Assembly: GCA_002748155.1 (NCBI GenBank)
Contig: PDRO01000005.1
Location: 124,001-188,000, forward strand
Direction of reading: 5' to 3'
Length of the DNA: 64,000 bases
Origin: Actinomycetales bacterium
GTDB lineage: Bacteria; Actinomycetota; Actinomycetes; Actinomycetales; Dermatophilaceae
The first letter of the stretch is position 1; each line of letters begins with the position of its first letter. Made by a program: the position numbers and the translations under genes. Shown one piece after another: positions 60,917 to 64,000 of this stretch. The notes beneath the pieces were generated by a model. The model saw only the letters and a program-made list of their open reading frames with translations, did not search any database and had not been told where the DNA came from.

Positions 60917-62194
60917 CTATCCGGAGCCCTGCAGGGTCACGGCGAAGTCGAGCTCCTGGCCGGCCCGTTGCACGCCGACCCGCACCGTGTCCCCGACGTC
61001 GCGGGCCCGGATCGCCACCACGAGATGTGCCACGGTCGTCATCCGCTTGTCTTCGAACTCGACGATGACGTCACCAGCACGCACACCGACTTCGTCGGCC
61101 GGACCACCAGGCGACACGTCGCCGACCCGGACGCCTTTGCCGACGTGTGCGAGATCGATGACGATGCCCATGATCGGATGGGTGGCAGTGCCGGTCGCGA
61201 TGAGTTGTCGGGCTGTCTTGACGGCCTGGTCGCTCGGAATGGCGAAACCCACCCCGATATTGCCGCTGGCGGGACCCAACGTGCCTGGGCCTCGGGCGAT
61301 CGCGGAGTTGATGCCGACGACGTGCCCAGCGGCATCGAGCAACGGCCCACCCGAGTTACCCGGGTTAATCGCCGCATCCGTCTGGATGGCGTTGATGTAG
61401 CTCGTCTCGTCGTCGCCGCCACCGGTGGCTACCGGCCGGTTGACGGCCGAGACGATGCCGCTGGTCACCGTCGAACCGAACCCGAGCGGCGCCCCGACGG
61501 CGACTACCGGGTCGCCGACGACGACACCGGACGACTGGCCCCACGGCAACGGGTCGACATCACGAGCAGACACCTGCAGCACGGCCACATCGTAGGAGGC
61601 ATCCCGACCGACAACGGTCGCGTCCAGCTCACGCCCGTCGTGGGTGACCACGACGATGCTTGTTTGATCTGCCACCACATGGTTGTTGGTCAGCACATGA
61701 CCGTCGTCGTCGATCACGAATCCCGAGCCGGTCCCGGCCCCAGCCGCGGACTGGGTCTGCACGGTGACGACCGAAGGCAACGCCTCGGCTGCGATCGCTG
61801 CAATGCTGCCGTCAGGGCGCGGAGCCGGCACGCCCGCCGGTGATGGAGCCACGATCGACGGCCCGGTGACGGTGGATTCGGGCGACGAGGCGGGCCGGTC
61901 GATGAGAAGCGTCGCAGCGCCACCTCCGACGAGCCCGGCGACCAGACCGATTCCGGCTGCGGCCGCAGCCGCGCCACCGCGTCGAGACCGCGATGACCTG
62001 GGCCGATCTGGCCGCACAGGATCAGCAGGAGGCAGGGGCGGCGCCACTGCTTCCGGGACTACTTGTGGCAGCGGGGTCGTCTCGGCCGAGTAAGTCCCCG
62101 GAGGTTGCCAGGGCTGCCGAACCTGCTCGGAAGACACGGGCATCGGGATCGTCGGCTGCCGCTGCGGCTGACCCGGATCGAAAGTCTCGGTCAT
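60917..62194 (-). CDS. htrA: HtrA/DegP-type membrane-anchored serine protease with PDZ domain
   Basis: The 425-residue protein has a Pro-rich cytoplasmic N-terminus, one transmembrane helix near residues 74-96, and a trypsin-like domain. The catalytic triad is visible: His in LTNNHVVAD, Asp in ASYDVAVLQVS and Ser in NPGNSGGPLLD. A PDZ domain occupies the last 90 residues (GVRVGDVSPGGPADEVGVRA). It degrades misfolded proteins outside the membrane. The ATG overlaps the rseA stop as ATGA, tying it to the sigma-E response. Confidence 0.95.
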   Translation of the reverse strand: MTETFDPGQPQRQPTIPMPVSSEQVRQPWQPPGTYSAETTPLPQVVPEAVAPPLPPADPVRPDRPRSSRSRRGGAAAAAAGIGLVAGLVGGGAATLLIDRPASSPESTVTGPSIVAPSPAGVPAPRPDGSIAAIAAEALPSVVTVQTQSAAGAGTGSGFVIDDDGHVLTNNHVVADQTSIVVVTHDGRELDATVVGRDASYDVAVLQVSARDVDPLPWGQSSGVVVGDPVVAVGAPLGFGSTVTSGIVSAVNRPVATGGGDDETSYINAIQTDAAINPGNSGGPLLDAAGHVVGINSAIARGPGTLGPASGNIGVGFAIPSDQAVKTARQLIATGTATHPIMGIVIDLAHVGKGVRVGDVSPGGPADEVGVRAGDVIVEFEDKRMTTVAHLVVAIRARDVGDTVRVGVQRAGQELDFAVTLQGSG

Positions 62195-62772
62195 GGAACG
62201 TCGTGCCTATCGAATACTGCGGTCGTGGTACTCCAGGGCGTCGGGTCGACAGGCGCTTGCCCGCCGAAAACCCACACGACGGAACTCAACTCACCGGGGG
62301 AATCCGCGTGCGTCGCCGGGGCCACTTCGGTGGTCGGGATGGAAGCAGCACCGTCGCCCGGCGCGAGGGTGGCGGCGGTTGCCGCCGCCACGACTGCCGC
62401 CAGCGCCGCGACAGTCACGGAGCGACGTAGCGAGCGGTGCAAGGCAGGCAGTCCAGGCGTGAAAGCTGCGACCGCCGGGGTCCACGTGTCACGCGCAGGA
62501 GTCTGGGCCCACGGCATACCAGCGGCGCCACCGGCCGCACGATCATCGGCAGTGGCACCACCATCAGTGGCGACTCCGAGCAACAGCCGGTGCAGTGCCG
62601 GTGAGATGCCGGGCTCCGGGGCGTTGCGTAGCGAGGCCAGCATGCGCTGCTCTTCGTCGACTCGGTGACGACAGGTCGGGCAGACCACGACGTGGCGATC
62701 CCAGGCATAGAGCACCGGCGCGGTCAATCGGCGATCGACATAGGCGCTCAGCTGGTCACCGAGGTGCGGCAT
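62191..62772 (-). CDS. rseA: Zinc-binding anti-sigma factor RseA-like
   Basis: Starting at the ATG at 62772 the product has 193 residues. The HxxxCxxC zinc anti-sigma motif is clear in RHVVVCPTCRHRV near residue 30. A hydrophobic segment near residue 125 (SVTVAALAAVVAAATAATLA) would anchor it, with the C-terminus outside. It should hold the adjacent ECF sigma factor inactive and respond to envelope or redox stress. It lies 7 nt after the sigma gene and overlaps htrA. Confidence 0.92.
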   Translation of the reverse strand: MPHLGDQLSAYVDRRLTAPVLYAWDRHVVVCPTCRHRVDEEQRMLASLRNAPEPGISPALHRLLLGVATDGGATADDRAAGGAAGMPWAQTPARDTWTPAVAAFTPGLPALHRSLRRSVTVAALAAVVAAATAATLAPGDGAASIPTTEVAPATHADSPGELSSVVWVFGGQAPVDPTPWSTTTAVFDRHDVP

Positions 62773-62779
62773 CGCCAGG

Positions 62780-63493
62780 TCACGCCCCCTGCCGAGTGGC
62801 CGGGCCAACCGGAACGGGCATGCTGAGCCCGGAGCGCACGGCAGCCGTGCCGACCGGTTGTGGCCGATGATCGACGGGTATGCCGTCCCGGCCCCCGGCT
62901 CGGTGGGCCAGCGAGGCACGCAACTGCGCGCGGCCACGGTGGATGCGAGAGCGCACCGTGCCCAGCTTGATGCCGAGGGTAGTAGCGATCTCCTCGTAGG
63001 ACAGCCCCTCGATGTCACACAACACAACGGCCGCCCGGAACTCCGGCACCAACGAGTCCAAGGCACGCTGGATGTCATCGTCGAGGTGGGTGTCGGCATA
63101 GACCTGCTCCGGCCCGGCTTCGGCGGACGCGAGCCGACCGGCAGCATCGTCCGGCAAAGCGTCGAACCGAATCCGTTGCTTGCGTCGCATCCGGTCGAGG
63201 AACACGTTGGTGGTGATTCGATGTAGCCACCCCTCGAACGTGCCCGGCGTGTACGAGTGCAACGAGCGGAACACCCGGATGAAGACATCGTGGGTCAGGT
63301 CCTCGGCGTCGTGGGGGTTCCCGGTGAGCCGATAGGCGAGCCGGTAGACCCGGGCCGAGTGATCCTCGACGATCTGCTCCCAGCTCGGCGGTGACCACGG
63401 CCGGTCCGCCGAAGCCCCCTGCCCGCGGTGGCCATGCTCGCCACCCGCAGGCCCCTGGGCTGCGGGTGCAGTCTGGTCGGTGCGTGTGTGCAT
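62780..63493 (-). CDS. sigE: ECF sigma factor SigE-like (envelope stress)
   Basis: From the ATG at 63493 the protein has 237 residues. Region 2 is [20 protein letters not shown] and region 4 [19 protein letters not shown], with [12 protein letters not shown] at the end of the helix-turn-helix. The N-terminus is a flexible 40-residue extension. It is followed by its zinc anti-sigma gene, htrA and tatB, matching the mycobacterial sigE locus. AAAGGAA lies rather far (14 nt) upstream of the ATG. An ECF promoter sits about 36 nt upstream of the ATG, so it is probably autoregulated. Confidence 0.93.
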   Translation of the reverse strand: MHTRTDQTAPAAQGPAGGEHGHRGQGASADRPWSPPSWEQIVEDHSARVYRLAYRLTGNPHDAEDLTHDVFIRVFRSLHSYTPGTFEGWLHRITTNVFLDRMRRKQRIRFDALPDDAAGRLASAEAGPEQVYADTHLDDDIQRALDSLVPEFRAAVVLCDIEGLSYEEIATTLGIKLGTVRSRIHRGRAQLRASLAHRAGGRDGIPVDHRPQPVGTAAVRSGLSMPVPVGPATRQGA

Positions 63494-63528
63494 CGTTTCG
63501 GTCGTGTTCCTTTCAGAACTTATGAGTT

Positions 63529-63557
63529 TATACGTGCAGGTCGAAGTCAGGGTTCCC
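63529..63557 (-). promoter_or_regulatory. Predicted ECF-type autoregulatory promoter of sigE
   Basis: On the leftward strand GGGAACC (63557-63551) is followed by a 16-nt spacer and CGTATA (63534-63529), close to the sigma-E type pattern of GGAAC-N16-CGT. Transcription would start about 30 nt before the sigE ATG. A CCCCGAACGGGG palindrome overlaps the upstream side (63568-63557). Confidence 0.5.
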
Positions 63558-63727
63558 CCGTTCGGGGTCCCACCGGGCGTTTCGGTAGCGACGACACCCC
63601 GCGTCAACCGGGTCGCTCCCGGCTTGCTGTCCCCGACTGTCGCACGCCCGACTGTGACCGGGCTGTGAAGCCGTCACCATCGGTGCACCCGCCTATCGGC
63701 CACCGGCTGCTCCACTAGGGTGGGGGC

Positions 63728-64000
63728 ATGACCGCCAATCGGGCCGCCAGTTGGAGCTACGCCGAGGAGTTCGTCGCCGAGGACGAGGTCACCGCTGCCG
63801 CCCGTCGGCGCGGGGAGCAGCTGGGGGCGACCCCGATCGGGGTTGCCGGGGGTAGCGCGCTCCGGATGCTCACCGGCTGTCTTGGCGCCCGTGCTGTCGT
63901 CGAGGTCGGCACCGGCGCCGGGGCGTCCGGCCTCTGGCTGCTTGGTGGAATGCCGCCCGACGGTGTGCTGACGACCATCGACATCTCGGCCGAACATCAG
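63728..64000 (+). CDS. O-methyltransferase (SAM-dependent), partial
   Basis: An ATG at 63728 opens a frame that runs off the right edge; 91 codons are visible. It begins MTANRAASWSYAEEFVAED and has the SAM-binding motif I AVVEVGTGAGASGLWLLGG followed by LTTIDISAEHQ, where the acidic residue binds the ribose. This fits the small caffeoyl-CoA-type O-methyltransferase family found divergent from sigE in mycobacteria (Rv1220c from memory). Substrate unknown. Confidence 0.88.
   Translation, partial: MTANRAASWSYAEEFVAEDEVTAAARRRGEQLGATPIGVAGGSALRMLTGCLGARAVVEVGTGAGASGLWLLGGMPPDGVLTTIDISAEHQ

Noticed and set aside
1..64000. Avoidance of the tetramer GTAC as the cause of the GTATGCC bias
   Set aside because: GTAC is present at ordinary-looking frequency, for example several times in the first kilobase, so simple GTAC avoidance does not explain the bias.
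1..64000. Prophage, integrated plasmid, insertion sequence or CRISPR array
   Set aside because: No transposase, integrase, phage structural gene or spaced repeat array is visible; gene order follows known actinobacterial synteny.

Overview
The window is about 64 kb of GC-rich, densely coded bacterial DNA from an actinobacterium. The markers are whiB7, a mycoredoxin, an AdnAB-type recombination nuclease, a UPF0182 membrane protein, a DUF3107 protein and an ECF sigma/zinc anti-sigma/HtrA/TatB cluster, with many GTG starts and 1-8 nt gene overlaps. From memory of Mycobacterium tuberculosis gene order, the left part resembles the Rv3193c-Rv3213c neighbourhood and the right end the Rv1220c-Rv1234 neighbourhood. 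The two are joined here in an arrangement that would suit Micrococcales (an Intrasporangiaceae/Dermatophilaceae-like lineage is my guess; I cannot assign it further). I see no tRNA, rRNA, insertion sequence, prophage or CRISPR array.

Layout. 1-11 kb: UPF0182 protein, YlbL-type PDZ/Lon protease, SDR epimerase, divergent zincin-like protein, Nudix hydrolase, YwiC-like protein, YgjP-type metallopeptidase, a crotonase, a small zinc-ribbon protein, an E1-like cyclodehydratase-type protein and an ABC1 kinase. 11-28.8 kb is a genome-maintenance and stress block: a small zinc-ribbon protein, a 490-residue orphan, an HhH-GPD protein, whiB7 with an intact-looking attenuator leader, uvrD2, a GNAT-like/Nudix fusion, ppk2, mycoredoxin, an antitoxin-like protein, nudC, a degenerate phosphotransferase, adnB and adnA. 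28.9-38.5 kb: a secreted Ig-like protein, TetR regulator, DUF3107, ferritin-like protein, RhlE-type RNA helicase followed by a structured intergenic element, homocysteine methyltransferase, ParA-like ATPase, PHP phosphoesterase and a ThrE-type exporter.

38.5-47.6 kb is catabolic: LysR regulator, FAD monooxygenase plus homogentisate-dioxygenase-family enzyme, then glpK, glpD and an aminopeptidase P. 47.6-57.1 kb: a three-gene ABC-2 exporter, a SigE-family sigma factor with a membrane partner, a general-stress membrane protein, acyl-CoA dehydrogenase, an AhpD-like protein, a PLDc_N membrane protein and two CitE/malyl-CoA-lyase family enzymes. 57.4-64 kb: a soluble MgtE/CBS/PRC protein, DUF1003 and Mrp read rightwards. 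The envelope-stress operon sigE-rseA-htrA-tatB reads leftwards with an ECF-type promoter, and a divergent O-methyltransferase runs off the end.

The most interesting signals outside the genes are four. (1) The whiB7 leader has a WhiB7-type promoter, a 57-codon uORF, a terminator and a perfect 12-nt antiterminator pairing. (2) Two ungapped 74-nt related elements lie upstream of glpK and of the MgtE-like gene. (3) The heptamer GTATGCC/GGCATAC is strongly over-represented, about 59 manual hits, with several motif-free stretches. (4) A GNRA-capped hairpin lies downstream of the RNA helicase gene. All counts and pairings were done by eye.
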